This document shows, in pieces, positions 1-9,031 of a DNA stretch of 64,000 nucleotides. Positions within the stretch are counted from its first letter, which is position 1. The number at the start of each line of letters is the position of its first letter. The stretch is from JAMXLO01 sp963726125 (lineage in GTDB: Bacteria; Pseudomonadota; Alphaproteobacteria; Acetobacterales; Acetobacteraceae), in the NCBI GenBank assembly GCA_963726125.1, contig CAVSBG010000020.1:186001-250000 (forward strand), given 5' to 3'. The position numbers and the translations under genes are program-made. Below the pieces are notes generated by a model that saw only the letters and a list, made by a program, of their open reading frames with translations, did no database searches and was not told where the DNA came from.

Positions 1-1361
1 TGGACGCGAAAACCGCTCAGAAGGTGGATTTCTATGCGCGGCAGTTCGTCGATGCGATGAGTCCGTCGAATTTCCTGCTGACGAATCCCGAGGTGCTGCG
101 GAAGACCGCCGAGACCGGCGGCGAGAATCTGTTGAAGGGCCTGAACAACCTGTTGAGCGATCTCGAGCAGGGCAAAGGCAAGCTGCGCATCAAGATGACC
201 GATACGGAGGCTTTCCAGCTGGGCGAGAATATCGGCGTCTCGCCCGGGAAGGTGGTCTACCAGAATGACCTGATGCAGTTGATCCAGTACACGCCCAGCA
301 CGGAGACCGTGCTGAAGCGTCCGCTGCTGATCGCACCGCCGTGGATCAACAAGTTCTACATCCTCGATCTGCGGCCGCGGAACAGCTTCGTCCGCTGGGC
401 GGTGTCGCAGGGTCATACCGTGTTCATGATCTCGTGGGTGAACCCGGATGCGAAGCTCGCCGAGAAGAACTTCGAGGATTACATGCAGGAGGGCTATCTT
501 GCCGCGCTGGACGCGATCGAGCGAGCCACCGGCGAGCGCGAGGTGAACGCCATCGGCTACTGCCTCGGGGGTACACTGCTGTCGAGCACGCTGGCGTATA
601 TGGCAGCGAAGAAGGATGACAGGATCAAATCGGCCACGTTCTTCGTCACGCTGACTGACTTCGAGGATGCCGGTGAACTCGGCGTGTTCATTGACGAGGA
701 GCAGTTGAAGGCGCTCGAAGACAAGATGAACAAGCGGGGCTATCTGGAAGGCTCCGAGATGGCGACGACGTTCAATATGCTGCGGGCGAATGACCTGATC
801 TGGTCGTTCGTGGTGAACAACTACCTGCTGGGGAACGATCCCTTCCCGTTCGATCTGCTGTACTGGAACGCGGATTCCACGCGCATGCCAGCGAAGATGC
901 ACAGTTTCTACCTGCGCAAGATGTATCAGGAGAACTTGCTGTCGAAGCCCGGCGGCATCACTCTGTCGAGCGTACCGATCGACCTGCGGAAGATCAAGAC
1001 GCCGGCGTATTTTCTGTCGACACGCGAGGATCATATCGCGCCGTGGAAATCGACCTATCGTGGCACGCAGTTGCTGAGTGGGCCGAAGCGTTTCGTGCTG
1101 GCGGCGTCGGGGCATATCGCTGGCGTGGTGAACCCACCGGACAGCGGGAAGTACAGCCACTGGGTCAACAAGGACCTGCCGGGCGAGGCCGAGGAATGGT
1201 TCAAGGGTGCCACCGAGATGGCGGGCTCCTGGTGGCCGGACTGGCATCGCTGGGTCACCGCGCTCGGGAAGGAGCAGGTACCGGCGCGGATTCCTGGCAA
1301 GGGCAAGCTGAAGGCGATCGAGGATGCGCCGGGAAGCTACGTGAAGGTGCGACTAAGCTGA
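1..1361 (+). CDS. phaC: Class I poly(3-hydroxyalkanoate) synthase, 5'-truncated by window
   Basis: This enzyme polymerises (R)-3-hydroxyacyl-CoA into polyhydroxyalkanoate storage granules in the cytoplasm. The reading frame is open from base 3, so the true start lies upstream; a GTG at 24 is internal, because the residues before it continue the family alignment into the SPSNF...NPEVL region. About 450 of the usual 580-600 residues are present. The lipase-like box GYCLGG (nucleophile Cys near nt 561), the Asp in TREDHIAPW and the His in SGHIAGVVNPP make up the PhaC catalytic triad. The alpha/beta-hydrolase core and the tryptophan-rich C-terminus (GSWWPDW) are typical of class I. It converges with the oxygenase gene downstream. 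The identification is secure; only the N-terminus is missing. Confidence 0.95.
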   Translation, partial: DAKTAQKVDFYARQFVDAMSPSNFLLTNPEVLRKTAETGGENLLKGLNNLLSDLEQGKGKLRIKMTDTEAFQLGENIGVSPGKVVYQNDLMQLIQYTPSTETVLKRPLLIAPPWINKFYILDLRPRNSFVRWAVSQGHTVFMISWVNPDAKLAEKNFEDYMQEGYLAALDAIERATGEREVNAIGYCLGGTLLSSTLAYMAAKKDDRIKSATFFVTLTDFEDAGELGVFIDEEQLKALEDKMNKRGYLEGSEMATTFNMLRANDLIWSFVVNNYLLGNDPFPFDLLYWNADSTRMPAKMHSFYLRKMYQENLLSKPGGITLSSVPIDLRKIKTPAYFLSTREDHIAPWKSTYRGTQLLSGPKRFVLAASGHIAGVVNPPDSGKYSHWVNKDLPGEAEEWFKGATEMAGSWWPDWHRWVTALGKEQVPARIPGKGKLKAIEDAPGSYVKVRLS

Positions 1362-1368
1362 AAGCGGG

Positions 1369-1393
1369 CGATGCGGTTCGTCATGCCGCATCG
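1369..1393. terminator. Hairpin between convergent stop codons
   Basis: CGATGCGG at 1369-1376 pairs with CCGCATCG at 1386-1393 across a 9-base loop, between the stop of phaC and the stop of the convergent oxygenase gene. No T-run follows on either strand, so this is only a possible weak bidirectional terminator. Confidence 0.35.
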
Positions 1394-2061
1394 TGGAAGA
1401 TGATGCCCAAGGTTTGCCGCCGACCGCTGATCACGCGGCTGACGCCGTGCCGCATGTTGACACGGTACGGGCCGCGGGTTCCGTGTGCTGGCCGATGATG
1501 CACCGGGAAGATCACTGCCTCGCCTTGTGACAGCGGAACCACCTGCGGTCGTGACTGAGCGCGCGGACGCTGCTCTACAAGCACGAACTCGCCGCCGGAA
1601 AAATCCTTGCCGGGCGCACTCAACAGCACGGTCAACTGCAAGGGGAAAACCAGCGGTCCGTAGAGATCCTGGTGCAAGCAGTTATAGTCGTCTGGCCCGT
1701 AGCGCAGCAGCAACGGGGTTGGCCGCGTCTGACCGGCGGCGTGACACTCATCGAGAAACGCCTCCAGCGTCAGCGGAAACCGCCCCGTTTCCCCGAGCGT
1801 CGCCCGCCATTCGTTGGCGATCTCGGCGAGCGGCGGATACAGCGCGGCACGCAACTCGGCGACCGGCTGTGGCAACGGATACGCCAGGTATTTGTATTCG
1901 CCGCGGCCGTAGTTGTGCCGCTGCATGACCACGCGGCTGCGAAATCTTGTGTCATCGTCGTACAGTGCCGCCAAGGAGCGACATGTCGCGGCATCCAGAA
2001 CCTGCGACGTGACAAAGCCGTGGGTGGCAAGATCGCCTGATGCGCGTTTCCAATCGAACAT
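1381..2061 (-). CDS. 2OG-Fe(II) oxygenase family protein
   Basis: A 226-residue protein of the 2-oxoglutarate/Fe(II) dioxygenase superfamily (prolyl-hydroxylase-like). The iron site is visible as H130-x-D132 (HQD) followed by a distal His in the conserved MRHGVSRV segment near residue 205, with arginines after it that could bind 2-oxoglutarate. It ends in the characteristic LGIIFHDAA. There is no signal peptide, so it is probably cytoplasmic. It is the last gene of a minus-strand run after the TPR glycosyltransferase and the WYL-repeat protein, 63 nt behind the latter, so it may act on a protein or glycan made by that operon. The substrate is unknown. The fold call is strong; the pathway is inference. 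Confidence 0.88.
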   Translation of the reverse strand: MFDWKRASGDLATHGFVTSQVLDAATCRSLAALYDDDTRFRSRVVMQRHNYGRGEYKYLAYPLPQPVAELRAALYPPLAEIANEWRATLGETGRFPLTLEAFLDECHAAGQTRPTPLLLRYGPDDYNCLHQDLYGPLVFPLQLTVLLSAPGKDFSGGEFVLVEQRPRAQSRPQVVPLSQGEAVIFPVHHRPAHGTRGPYRVNMRHGVSRVISGRRQTLGIIFHDAA

Positions 2062-2124
2062 CGGACGATCGTAGGCCCCGCACGCCGAGAGGAAAACTCC
2101 GGAACGTGCTTTGGTACGCCGCGA

Positions 2125-3225
2125 TCAGCGATAGCGGGTCCGCAGAAGATGCACCAGCGGATTGTCACGATCGGGATGCATCAAGTGGCGGAAATGACGG
2201 CTGGGCCGGCCGATGTGCCGCCTGCGGTAATCCGCCGCGTTGAACGTCGCTGACGGATCGATGTCGCGATAGGTGCCCGCCTGGAGGAAGTGCGCGAACG
2301 GATCGCGATTGGTTCCCAATTCCTCAGCGTGCTGCTGGACGTACCAAGCGACGTCGAACATCGGCGTCGGACTGTATTTCTGGCTACGCCGATGCGTCAG
2401 GAAATGCGCCAGCGCGAACTGGCCTGCCGGAATGTCGTAGGTCTCGCGGTACCAGAGCGGATCGAAATACGGTACCGGCCGCCGTCCCTCCGCCTCACCA
2501 GCGACCACGTAGTGCACCAGCGGATTGATCCCCAACCGCGCTACGCCGGGATTGGTCTGTAGATACCATTGTGTATCGAAATAGATATTCGGCTTGCGTC
2601 CTTCGCGCCAGCCATGACGGCAGAAGTGGTCGGCTGGATCCAGCTCGGCCTCGTGTACGTCGCTGCCATTGATCAGATAGTAGTTGGGATCGATGAGCCC
2701 CGACTCGCTCACGAACCCAAGGTCGGGAAATGCGTCGCGCCTGGCATGCAGCATATCGTCGAGATAGTGCGAGAACGGATCGTCACCCTGATCGGGGTCA
2801 TTGCAATACGGGGGCAGATGCAACACCGACCATAGTTGCGCCATCGGTGCGACGCGACCGGTGCCACGCATCGTCAGGAAATGTGCAAGTGCCACCGCGT
2901 CTGGCGGCAGGCCATATGCCGAGCGATACCAGGCGCAATCGAAGCACCATATCGGCTTGCGCCCCTCGCGTTCTCCGTCATGCAGGTAGTGGAGCAGCGG
3001 TTCGGCAGCGGAGGCGGCCACATCGGGGTTCTGTTCCAGGTACCATAATACATCGAAATACCGGTTCGGATGGCGACCCTCCAGCCAGCCGTAGCGATGG
3101 AAATGCAGCAACGGCGGCAGTCCGGTACCTCGCACGTCGCCGTTTCGCTCCAGGTACCAACCGCCGTCGAAGACGCCCGACTGGTTCAATGCCTCCAGTT
3201 CCGCGGTGTCGTCGCGTACGCTCAC
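2125..3225 (-). CDS. Repeat protein with FDxxWYLxxNPDV...GxxEGRxP motifs (surface glycan cluster)
   Basis: A 366-residue protein built almost entirely of a degenerate repeat of about 45-60 residues. Each unit has an FD..WY(L) segment, an N.DV-like segment and a PL.H(Y/F)...G..EGR.P segment; roughly six units can be made out. Similar units occur as appendages on glycosyltransferases and sulfotransferases in exopolysaccharide loci of Rhodospirillales (recalled, not searched). The start is a GTG at 3225 that overlaps the TGA of the upstream gene as GTGA, so translation is probably coupled; longer upstream readings lack the repeat composition. No signal peptide or membrane segment is seen. Function unknown; a binding or scaffold role in surface polysaccharide assembly is inferred from context. 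Confidence 0.8.
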   Translation of the reverse strand: MSVRDDTAELEALNQSGVFDGGWYLERNGDVRGTGLPPLLHFHRYGWLEGRHPNRYFDVLWYLEQNPDVAASAAEPLLHYLHDGEREGRKPIWCFDCAWYRSAYGLPPDAVALAHFLTMRGTGRVAPMAQLWSVLHLPPYCNDPDQGDDPFSHYLDDMLHARRDAFPDLGFVSESGLIDPNYYLINGSDVHEAELDPADHFCRHGWREGRKPNIYFDTQWYLQTNPGVARLGINPLVHYVVAGEAEGRRPVPYFDPLWYRETYDIPAGQFALAHFLTHRRSQKYSPTPMFDVAWYVQQHAEELGTNRDPFAHFLQAGTYRDIDPSATFNAADYRRRHIGRPSRHFRHLMHPDRDNPLVHLLRTRYR

Positions 3226-4677
3226 TTGGTGATTTGCCGGCGACGTGGCTGGGTTGGCGTATCGGCGGGCGCACGCAATCGCTCGGCGAGCGCGGTGGTG
3301 ACCTCGGCGATGACCGTGTCCCACGCTCCCGGCGTCTGCTGCCTGAACAGGCGGGCGGACGGATACCACGGACTGTCGGCGCGGTTGAGCATCCAGCGCC
3401 AGTCGGACGCCTTGGGCAGCATGATCCAGACGGGCTTGCCGAGAGCTCCGGCCAGGTGCCCCATCGCGGTATCGACGGTGATCACCAGGTCCAGGTTTTC
3501 GATCACCGCGGCGGTCTCACCGAAGTCGGTCAAATCCGCGGAGATATCGGTCATGCCGCCGAATTGATCGAGGGTTGCCCTGTCCGCTGCCGGCATCGGC
3601 TTTTGCAGCGACACGAAGCTGGCACGGCCGGCGCCGCGGAATGGCGCCATGCGTGCCAGCGGTATCGAACGTCGCCGATCGTTGGGATGGGTCGGGCGGC
3701 CGGTCCAGGCGAGCCCGATGCGGGGAACACCGGCGGGCAGACTGGCATCGAGCTTATCCCGCCACGCCGCCACACGCGCGGCGTCGGCGAACAGGTACGG
3801 CACCTTCGCGGGGATCGTCTCGAGCGTCGTGTGCACCAGCCCCGGAACGCTGGACAGCCGGCAATGCGCGGCATGACCTGGCACGTCCGTCCAGCGATGG
3901 CAGGTACCGCTTGACGCCCGGAATGCTTGCCAGGAGCGGCCCCATCTCCGCACTGCAACCCAGGATCAGCTCCTGGCAGCGATCGGCGATCAGCGGAATG
4001 TAACGAGCGAACTGGATGGTATCGCCGTAACCCTGGTCACCCACCATCAACAAACGCCCGTTTGGAATGCGCATGCCGTTCCACATCGCCGACGTCATCT
4101 TGGGCAACGTGCCTTTGCCGGCCTCCGTCTGGTTGCGCCACTCGTATTCGACCCAGCCTGGCTCGAACTCGCCCATCGCCAGCAGGTTCTGTCCGAGGGC
4201 CAAATGACCGTCAGCATGATCCGGCCGCAGTCCGAGCGCTCGCAACAGGCAGGCGACGGCGTGATCCCGGTCGTCCACATCGGTGAACACCAGCGAGAGA
4301 TTGACCAGGTGGTCTGCGTTCTGCGGATCGAGCCGGATCGCCTCCTGCCCCACCCTCAGTGCGTCCTGCATGCGATACGCGATGCGGTATAGCGCGCAGA
4401 GATTGGCGTACCAGCTGGACACGCCGGGCCGCAAAGTCACGGCGCGTTCCAGCATGGTGATGCCGCGCTCGGGGTCGTTGGTATGCGCGGCGATCATTCC
4501 GAGCAGGGCAAGCGCCGGCGCATTGTCGGGCGCGGTCGCCAGCACGTCGTTGCAGATGCCGGCCGCCTCACCGAAGCGCTTGGCCTGAGCGGCGGCCTGG
4601 GCGCGCGTGAGCGCCTGATCGACCGCCTCGGTTGCCTTGTCGGCGGGACTGGTCGTGGTCATCGTGGTTGTGCTCAT
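3222..4677 (-). pseudogene. TPR-containing glycosyltransferase family 9-like protein, frameshifted
   Basis: The first frame (4677 to about 3890) encodes an alanine-rich N-terminus, tetratricopeptide repeats (about residues 20-190) and the start of a heptosyltransferase-like domain (W...EYEWRNQ, GDQGYGDTIQFARY). The second frame (about 3890 to 3222) continues that domain with HCRLSSVPGL, IGLAWTGRPTHPNDRRRS, a VITVDTAMGHLAGALGKPVW donor-site segment and a DWRWM motif. The frames differ by one base; a single extra G in GACGGACGTG (3884-3893) explains it, and removing it gives about 484 aa, normal for this family. The product would transfer a sugar in surface polysaccharide or glycoprotein synthesis. 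The stop overlaps the next gene's GTG. Either a recent pseudogene or a sequence error. Confidence 0.8.
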
Positions 4678-4856
4678 GCGGGTCCGCCGATTGCTCCGTC
4701 ACCAAGACGCCGCGTCGCGAGGACCACGTGGTGGCCCCGCATCAAAACAGCGGCCGGTTCTTTAACCGGCGCATGGGGCAGGCGCAATGACATGAGATTG
4801 GCGGGGATGCGAGCCTTGCGCGGTCCGAAAGGTACGGCTGTCCGGTCACGGATCAC

Positions 4857-5816
4857 TTATACTGCCGGTGCGTCCTGTCCGCCTGCGATCGCGTCGATTG
4901 CTGCAATGTCTTCGGCCGAAAGTTGCCAACTTCCCGCCTGGACGTTCTGTTCCAATTGCTGGGGCTTCGTCGCCCCTGCGATCACGCTGACAACGGGATG
5001 GCGTGACAGCAACCAACTGAACGCCAGCTCAAGCATCGTGTGCCCGCGGCTCACGGCGAAATCATCCAGGCGTTCGGCGATCCCCCAGTTGCGATCGGTG
5101 AGGTAACGATCCGCCAGGCGTTGCGCGTTTGCCAGTCGCGTGCCCTCAGGCAGCACGCTGTTGCGACGGTACTTGCCGGTCAGCAGCCCACTCGCCAACG
5201 GGAAGAACGGCAGCAGTCCCAGGCCCAGTTTCCGCATTGCGGGCATCAGTTCGGCCTCGGGCTTGCGGAACACCAAGGAGTATTCGTCCTGACACGAGAC
5301 AAAGCCATTCAAACCGTCGCTCTTTGCGGTCCAGTGCGCTTCCATCACCTGCCAGGCGGGGAAATTGGAACAGCCGACGTAACGCAGCTTGCCTTGATGG
5401 ATCAGGTCATCGAGCGCGCGCAGCGTCTCCTCGATGGGCGTGTTCGGGTCGGGTTGATGGATCTGATACAGGTCAATCCAGTCGGTACGCAGGCGGCGCA
5501 GGCTGTCCTCCACCGCGCTCATGATGTAGCGACGTGATCCGCCAAGCTTTACCCCGACATCGTCCATCGGCATGCCGAACTTGGTTGCCAGCACGATACG
5601 CTTCCGGTCGTCGCCGAGGATCTGGCCCATGCAGGTTTCCGACCCGCCACGTTCGCCATAGGTATCCGCGGTGTCGAACAGTGTGATGCCAAGATCGAGT
5701 GCCTTGTGCACCACCTTGCGGGTGGCTTCGAGATCGATGCGGCCGCCGAAGTTGTTGCAGCCGAGGCCGATGGCGGACACGCGCAGACCCGATGTGCCCA
5801 GGTTACGGATTTCCAA
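4857..5816 (-). CDS. Aldo/keto reductase
   Basis: A 319-residue (alpha/beta)8 NADPH-dependent aldo/keto reductase. The catalytic tetrad is visible as D48 (FDTADTY), Y53, K79 (LATKFG) and H120 (LYQIHQPD); the C-terminal IAGATKPQQLEQN segment contacts the cofactor phosphate. The start is a TTG at 5816 with an AAGGAAG ribosome-binding site about seven bases ahead; no better ATG keeps the MEIRNLGTSGLRVS opening. It lies 16 nt after the glutathionyl-hydroquinone reductase, so the two probably share a transcript and a role in carbonyl or quinone detoxification. The exact substrate cannot be told from sequence. Confidence 0.93.
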   Translation of the reverse strand: MEIRNLGTSGLRVSAIGLGCNNFGGRIDLEATRKVVHKALDLGITLFDTADTYGERGGSETCMGQILGDDRKRIVLATKFGMPMDDVGVKLGGSRRYIMSAVEDSLRRLRTDWIDLYQIHQPDPNTPIEETLRALDDLIHQGKLRYVGCSNFPAWQVMEAHWTAKSDGLNGFVSCQDEYSLVFRKPEAELMPAMRKLGLGLLPFFPLASGLLTGKYRRNSVLPEGTRLANAQRLADRYLTDRNWGIAERLDDFAVSRGHTMLELAFSWLLSRHPVVSVIAGATKPQQLEQNVQAGSWQLSAEDIAAIDAIAGGQDAPAV

Positions 5817-5832
5817 GGTCAGGCTTCCTTGT

Positions 5833-6876
5833 TCAGAACGTCAGCAGCCGGGCGACATCCTTGCCACGTTCGGCCGGCTCGTCAAAGTCGAGCACGGGCC
5901 CGACAGGGACGATACCTGTTGGGTTGATCCGCTTGTGGCTCTGATAGTAGTGCCGCTTGATATGCACGAAGTTCACTGTCGGCGCGACACCAGGGATTTG
6001 ATATATGTCCCGTGTATAGGCCCAGAGATTCTTGTAGTCGATCAGCCGCCGGATGTTGCACTTGAAGTGGCCATTATACACGGCGTCGAAGCGTACCAGC
6101 GTGGTGAAAAGCCGGATGTCCGCCTCGGTGAGCGTGTCGTCGCACAGGAATCGTGATTGCGAGAGGTGCTCTTCCAGCCAATCCAACGTCTCGAAAAGCG
6201 GCGCGACCGCTTCTTCATATGCGGCTTGCGTCGTGGCGAACCCGGCCTTGTATACACCGTTGTTGACGGTTGCGTAGATACGCGCGTTCAAGTCGTCGAT
6301 CTCATCGCGCCGATCGCGTGGATAGTAGTCTCCGGCGCGGGCTCCGACGGTATCGAATGCGCTGTTGAACATGCGGATGATTTCGGACAACTCGTTGTTG
6401 ACAATCGTCTGGGTGTGCTGGTCCCACAGCACCGGAACGGTGGCATGCCCGGAATAGTGTGCGTCGGCGCGGGTATAGATTTCGTGCAGGTAACGGCTGT
6501 TGAACAGCGGATCGGGGATGACGCCCTCGCCTGGGGAGAATGTCCAACCTTGCTCGGCCATCAGCCAGTGGGTCACCGAGACCGGGATGGTCTGCTCCAG
6601 TCCCTTCAGCGCACGCATGATCAGCGTTCGATGGGCCCAGGGACAGGCGAGCGAGACGTAAAGATGATAGCGCCCCGCGGCGGCGTAGAAACCGTCGCTG
6701 CCGGTGGGCCCTGGCTTGCCGTCGGGCGTGACCCAGTTGCGAAACGCCGTCTCTGCGCGTTCGAAACGGCCGGTGGTGCGCGGAGCATCACCCTTGGAGG
6801 CATCCCCCTTCGAACCGTCGCTCTTCGGCGGGGCAGGTTCCTGTTCCTGCCATACGCCATCGATCAGCACGCCCAT
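5833..6876 (-). CDS. Glutathionyl-hydroquinone reductase (Xi-class GST, YqjG/ECM4 type)
   Basis: A 347-residue cytoplasmic enzyme that removes glutathione from glutathionyl-hydroquinones. The thioredoxin-like N-terminal domain carries the active-site C78-P-W-A motif (YHLYVSLACPWAHRTL), the hallmark of the Xi class, and the helical C-terminal domain has LCDDTLTEADIRLFTTLVRFD. The N-terminus has an unusual low-complexity insert of K/S/D/G residues (about 18-34). A GGGGGAT ribosome-binding site precedes the ATG. It is followed after 16 nt by an aldo/keto reductase, consistent with a quinone or redox detoxification pair. Family assignment is firm. Confidence 0.93.
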   Translation of the reverse strand: MGVLIDGVWQEQEPAPPKSDGSKGDASKGDAPRTTGRFERAETAFRNWVTPDGKPGPTGSDGFYAAAGRYHLYVSLACPWAHRTLIMRALKGLEQTIPVSVTHWLMAEQGWTFSPGEGVIPDPLFNSRYLHEIYTRADAHYSGHATVPVLWDQHTQTIVNNELSEIIRMFNSAFDTVGARAGDYYPRDRRDEIDDLNARIYATVNNGVYKAGFATTQAAYEEAVAPLFETLDWLEEHLSQSRFLCDDTLTEADIRLFTTLVRFDAVYNGHFKCNIRRLIDYKNLWAYTRDIYQIPGVAPTVNFVHIKRHYYQSHKRINPTGIVPVGPVLDFDEPAERGKDVARLLTF

Positions 6877-6909
6877 AATGATCCCCCGTCTTCCCCAAGA
6901 CGCGACATA

Positions 6910-7653
6910 CTACTCCGAGCCGCCCTTCGCCGCTAAGTGCGTCGGAGGGTTCCGCAAGGCAATCTCGGTAATGAGCTTGCGTGTCATTGCCTCGCCGAAA
7001 GTGTTGAAGTCGTGTACCTCCAACACGAAGCTGGCGGGGCCGCCAGTGACATTCTCTCGATAGTATTTCGTCAGTCCGCCCGGCGGCTGGACATGGGCAT
7101 AGGTCCACGACACCGGATGATCATTGATGATGGCGAGGCCGTTGATGGTGATTCCGGCCTTCACCGCATCGTCGCGGGCATCGGTCACGTCGCGACCGGC
7201 ATTGTTGGTGCCGTCGCCGCAGACATCGATCATATGCCGTGGCGCGTCGAAACCGCTTTCCGCCAGCATCTGCACGGCGTGGTCGACGCCTGCACTGATC
7301 GCGGTTCGCCCCCAAAAGGAACGCGGCGCCGCGGCCAGTTTGTCGGCGAACGCCTGCGCCGATTCCTGGTCGCGGATCACCTGCCAGTCGAGGACTGTGC
7401 GCACCTCGAAGCTGGACGCGAATTCGACATAGGAAACCGCGATCGCACCGACGGCACCGCCATGTATAGCCTCAACCACCTGTTTCGACGTGAACGCCGC
7501 CGCATAGCCGTCTTTTTCGAGCTTGAATTCCGAATCATCGATGCTGCGTGACACGTCGCTCACCAGCACGAGCGTGAGGTCAACGCCCTGGGCGGCATGG
7601 GCGGCCGGAGCGAGCGCGAGACCTGCGGCAAGAAGCCAGACAACTGAATGCAT
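6910..7653 (-). CDS. Exported DUF1194 domain protein (von Willebrand A-like)
   Basis: A 247-residue protein with a clear Sec signal peptide (residues 1-20, ending AAHA) followed by a von Willebrand factor A-like domain of the DUF1194 family. The MIDAS-type metal site DVSRS lies at 33-37, and the DVCGDGTNN segment is characteristic. It is therefore expected in the periplasm, but the family has no established function. A GGGGGAG ribosome-binding site precedes the ATG at 7653. It is the first gene of the minus-strand run that continues into the GSH reductase, although the 33-nt gap does not prove co-transcription. Confidence 0.88.
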   Translation of the reverse strand: MHSVVWLLAAGLALAPAAHAAQGVDLTLVLVSDVSRSIDDSEFKLEKDGYAAAFTSKQVVEAIHGGAVGAIAVSYVEFASSFEVRTVLDWQVIRDQESAQAFADKLAAAPRSFWGRTAISAGVDHAVQMLAESGFDAPRHMIDVCGDGTNNAGRDVTDARDDAVKAGITINGLAIINDHPVSWTYAHVQPPGGLTKYYRENVTGGPASFVLEVHDFNTFGEAMTRKLITEIALRNPPTHLAAKGGSE

Positions 7654-7771
7654 GACCTGGGCTCCCCCTGTTGCACGTGACGCTTACACGCGGTCTGCGG
7701 CATGATGCGTCGCAGCCTGGGGGAAACGCCAAAGGAATTCCAGTCACCGTCGCACGCCAGGCGACGCGCCG

Positions 7772-8422
7772 CTATTGGCTGGCCCAGACGATACGATGCA
7801 TCCAGGTCACCTCGCTCAGGTCGAAGCTGTAGTTGGGGTGCGCGGGATTGAGGCTGCGCAGTTCGATGCGGCGGGCAGAGCGTCGGGCGAGCTGCTTGGC
7901 CATGACCTCACCGTGATCGGTGCGCACCACCACACGGTCGCCGCGGCGTATCGGCGCTGAGGGAGACACGATCACCATATCGCCGTCGCGGAACACCGGT
8001 TCCATCGAATCGCCGCTGATTTCCAGCGCATAGGCGTTCGGATCGCCGATTTCCGGCAGCGAGACCTCATCCCAGCCGCCACCGACGGGGTAGCCGCCAT
8101 CGTCGAAGTAGCCGTCGCTGCCGGCCTGGGCGAAGCCGATGAGCGGGACGCGGCGGGCCGTAGCGCGTGTGCTGGCGTTGCTGGCAAGCGCGCGGGCGCC
8201 GGAAACCAGCGTGGCGAAGGCGTCCAGGCTCGCGCCGGTTGCATCCAACACCTTGGCGACGCTTTCGGTGCTGGGCCAGCGGTTGCGGCCGTCGGGCATC
8301 CGCCGCTTTGACGGATTGAACGTGGTCGGGTCCAGCCCGGAGCGCCGGGCCAGGCCCGAGGCGGACAGACCATTCTCGGCGGCAAGCGTGTCGAGCGCAC
8401 GCCAAATGTCCTCATGCTTCAT
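7772..8422 (-). CDS. S24/LexA-like self-cleaving transcriptional repressor
   Basis: A 216-residue regulator. The N-terminal helix-turn-helix (about residues 5-70) resembles phage CI/XRE domains; the C-terminal peptidase S24 domain carries the catalytic Ser139 (SGDSM) and Lys176 (VMAKQL), with the Ala100-Gly101 bond in FAQAG as the expected autocleavage site. RecA-stimulated cleavage, as in LexA or CI, is therefore likely (inference). The start was placed at 8422 (MKHEDIW) because longer readings run through the divergent promoter region. It is divergent from the gene at 8609 and probably represses that promoter and its own. It looks like a phage-derived regulator kept in the chromosome. Confidence 0.9.
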   Translation of the reverse strand: MKHEDIWRALDTLAAENGLSASGLARRSGLDPTTFNPSKRRMPDGRNRWPSTESVAKVLDATGASLDAFATLVSGARALASNASTRATARRVPLIGFAQAGSDGYFDDGGYPVGGGWDEVSLPEIGDPNAYALEISGDSMEPVFRDGDMVIVSPSAPIRRGDRVVVRTDHGEVMAKQLARRSARRIELRSLNPAHPNYSFDLSEVTWMHRIVWASQ

Positions 8423-8608
8423 TGCACGCGATCCTCGTGTGTTCGTCCCAGGGAAGGGGCGAATCGGTGGGCTCGTATTGTTATAGGATTCCTTGCGGAA
8501 AAAATAGGAAATATTGCCGAATTCCCTCTTGCCATTCGTACGCAACCTATGGTTACATATGTTCGCGTTCCGTTCGTTAACCTTTATCTCAAAAAGGAGA
8601 TAGTCGTC
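8423..8608. promoter_or_regulatory. Divergent promoter/operator region of the S24 repressor
   Basis: This 186-bp A+T-rich gap separates the repressor from the divergent gene at 8609. It contains the inverted repeat TTCC-TTGC-GGAA and, right after it, TAGGAAATATT (8505-8515). A near copy, TAGGAAAATT, recurs at 9018-9027 in front of the candidate small RNA, so TAGGAAA is a plausible operator half-site for the repressor. No convincing -35/-10 pair could be fixed by eye. Confidence 0.45.
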
Positions 8609-8995
8609 ATGCAAGCAAAGGCCGGCCGCGTGCTGTCCAATCGGCGTCAGCCGTCCCGCTTCGCCGAACGTCACAGCGAGCCGTTCCGGGACGCCGAGGA
8701 AGCCTGGTTCTGGACGATGGGGGCGCTAAAGGCCCGACGCGATGGTGCGCGCTACTCGGCCAACCAGGGTCGCGTGATCCGCCCTTGCGAGCCCGACGAT
8801 GTGATCAAATGCCTGGACGCGCTGTATCGACGCCGTCGCATCGACCTGCTGCATGCGCGGATCCTGCGCATATGGGGTGAACGCCAAGTGTCTCCCAACC
8901 CTGGTTCACAGTTCGAGCGCAGTGACTATCGGTTGTGGCGGGAAGCGATGGAGTGCCTGGACTGGCCCTTGAGGCTCAAAGGGATTGTCCGCTAG
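8609..8995 (+). CDS. Conserved hypothetical protein divergent from S24 repressor
   Basis: A 128-residue, strongly basic soluble protein without a recognised domain. The ATG at 8609 was chosen because AAAAAGGAG lies seven bases upstream, while upstream starts would run through the promoter region. Visible features are an arginine-rich N-terminus, EEAWFWTMGALKARRDG, a P-CEPDDV segment and YRLWREAMECLDWPLR near the C-terminus. Proteins of this kind sit beside phage-type repressors in related bacteria (recollection only). DNA binding is possible given the charge, but unproven. It is followed by the promoter of the candidate small RNA. Confidence 0.75.
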   Translation: MQAKAGRVLSNRRQPSRFAERHSEPFRDAEEAWFWTMGALKARRDGARYSANQGRVIRPCEPDDVIKCLDALYRRRRIDLLHARILRIWGERQVSPNPGSQFERSDYRLWREAMECLDWPLRLKGIVR

Positions 8996-9031
8996 TTGCC
9001 GATTTTTCACCCATTATTAGGAAAATTAACC

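Noticed and set aside
2730..3914. A 394-codon plus-strand open frame over the repeat protein and the TPR gene
   Set aside because: Composition is that of a shadow, and the minus-strand genes carry clear motifs.
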